DNA from: Dehalococcoidia bacterium
Lineage (GTDB): Bacteria > Chloroflexota > Dehalococcoidia > JAENJB01
Length of the DNA: 15,618 nucleotides
NCBI GenBank assembly: GCA_016844565.1
Contig: JAENJB010000041.1
Coordinates: 1-15,618 of the forward strand
Direction: 5' to 3'
This document shows, piece after piece, positions 15,506 through 15,618 of this stretch. The first letter of the stretch is position 1, and every line of letters starts with the position of its first letter. The notes under the pieces were generated by a model that made no database searches, was not told the origin of the DNA, and worked only from the letters and a program-made list of their open reading frames with translations. A program made the position numbers and the translations under genes.

Positions 15506-15618
15506 GGCAGCGCAAAATCTGGGACCGTTTCTGGGACTTCGTGATTGGGGTGAGCGTGAGCACCAAGATCCTGGGCATGATATTGGGGCTGGTAATCCTC
15601 TTCGGCCTGGGTTTCACC
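15502..15618 (+). CDS. N-terminus of a membrane protein, probably a sensor histidine kinase
   Basis: Only 39 codons lie in the window. The start ATG overlaps the repaired stop of the PhnD-like gene by four bases (ATGA). The sequence has a basic, aromatic beginning (MRQRKIWDRFWDFVIG), then SVSTKILGM and a hydrophobic run ILGLVILFGLG. The pattern S-x-x-TKILG followed by a first membrane helix is typical of membrane-bound sensor kinases. No kinase domain is visible because the window ends, so the kinase call is inference from the N-terminus and from the common pairing with PhnD-like lipoproteins. Confidence 0.55.
   Translation, partial: MRQRKIWDRFWDFVIGVSVSTKILGMILGLVILFGLGFT

Overview
The window is about 15.6 kb of dense bacterial DNA, mid-50s percent G+C by eye. 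It carries housekeeping and lipid-precursor genes on both strands, with no tRNA, rRNA, CRISPR array or insertion sequence that I can see. The gene mix suggests an environmental bacterium: MEP-pathway isoprenoids with a type 2 IPP isomerase, an Fe-S-type PurF, an archaeal-like nicotinate phosphoribosyltransferase, and a PhnD-like lipoprotein beside a probable sensor kinase. This fits the Chloroflexota (Dehalococcoidia-like) best, but that is inference from gene content, not a database match.

Layout. (a) 37-1029 (+): a stand-alone radical SAM enzyme with an uncommon C-x4-C-x2-C cluster motif. It converges on (b), a minus-strand operon transcribed from about 6604 down to 1056: dxs, a polyprenyl diphosphate synthase, fni (IDI-2), an HpnH-like radical SAM protein and a DUF116 protein. 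The first three make and polymerise C5 isoprenoid units; the last two look like tailoring enzymes for a prenyl product. (c) 6610-6674 holds back-to-back promoters, one for dxs and one for the plus-strand genes. (d) 6749-7720 (+): a two-helix membrane protein and a TlyA rRNA methyltransferase. (e) 7768-11790 (+): a clear sigma-70-type promoter followed by purF, purM and purH. (f) 11865-14562 (+): an inverted repeat, a promoter, a GalT/HIT-like protein, and a fused nicotinamidase-nicotinate phosphoribosyltransferase that would carry out two consecutive NAD-salvage steps. (g) 14583 to the end (+): a PhnD-like lipoprotein overlapping by ATGA the start of a membrane protein that is probably a sensor histidine kinase.

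Four genes carry lesions: an in-frame TGA in the polyprenyl synthase, loss of two of the three expected cluster cysteines in the HpnH-like protein, a deletion with frameshift in purF, and a one-base shift near the end of the PhnD-like gene. Their neighbours are intact. The pattern could be assembly or read error, real gene decay, or a mixture. The most interesting intact item is the nicotinamidase-NAPRTase fusion next to a GalT-like protein. The most interesting system-level item is the isoprenoid operon ending in an HpnH-like protein plus DUF116.
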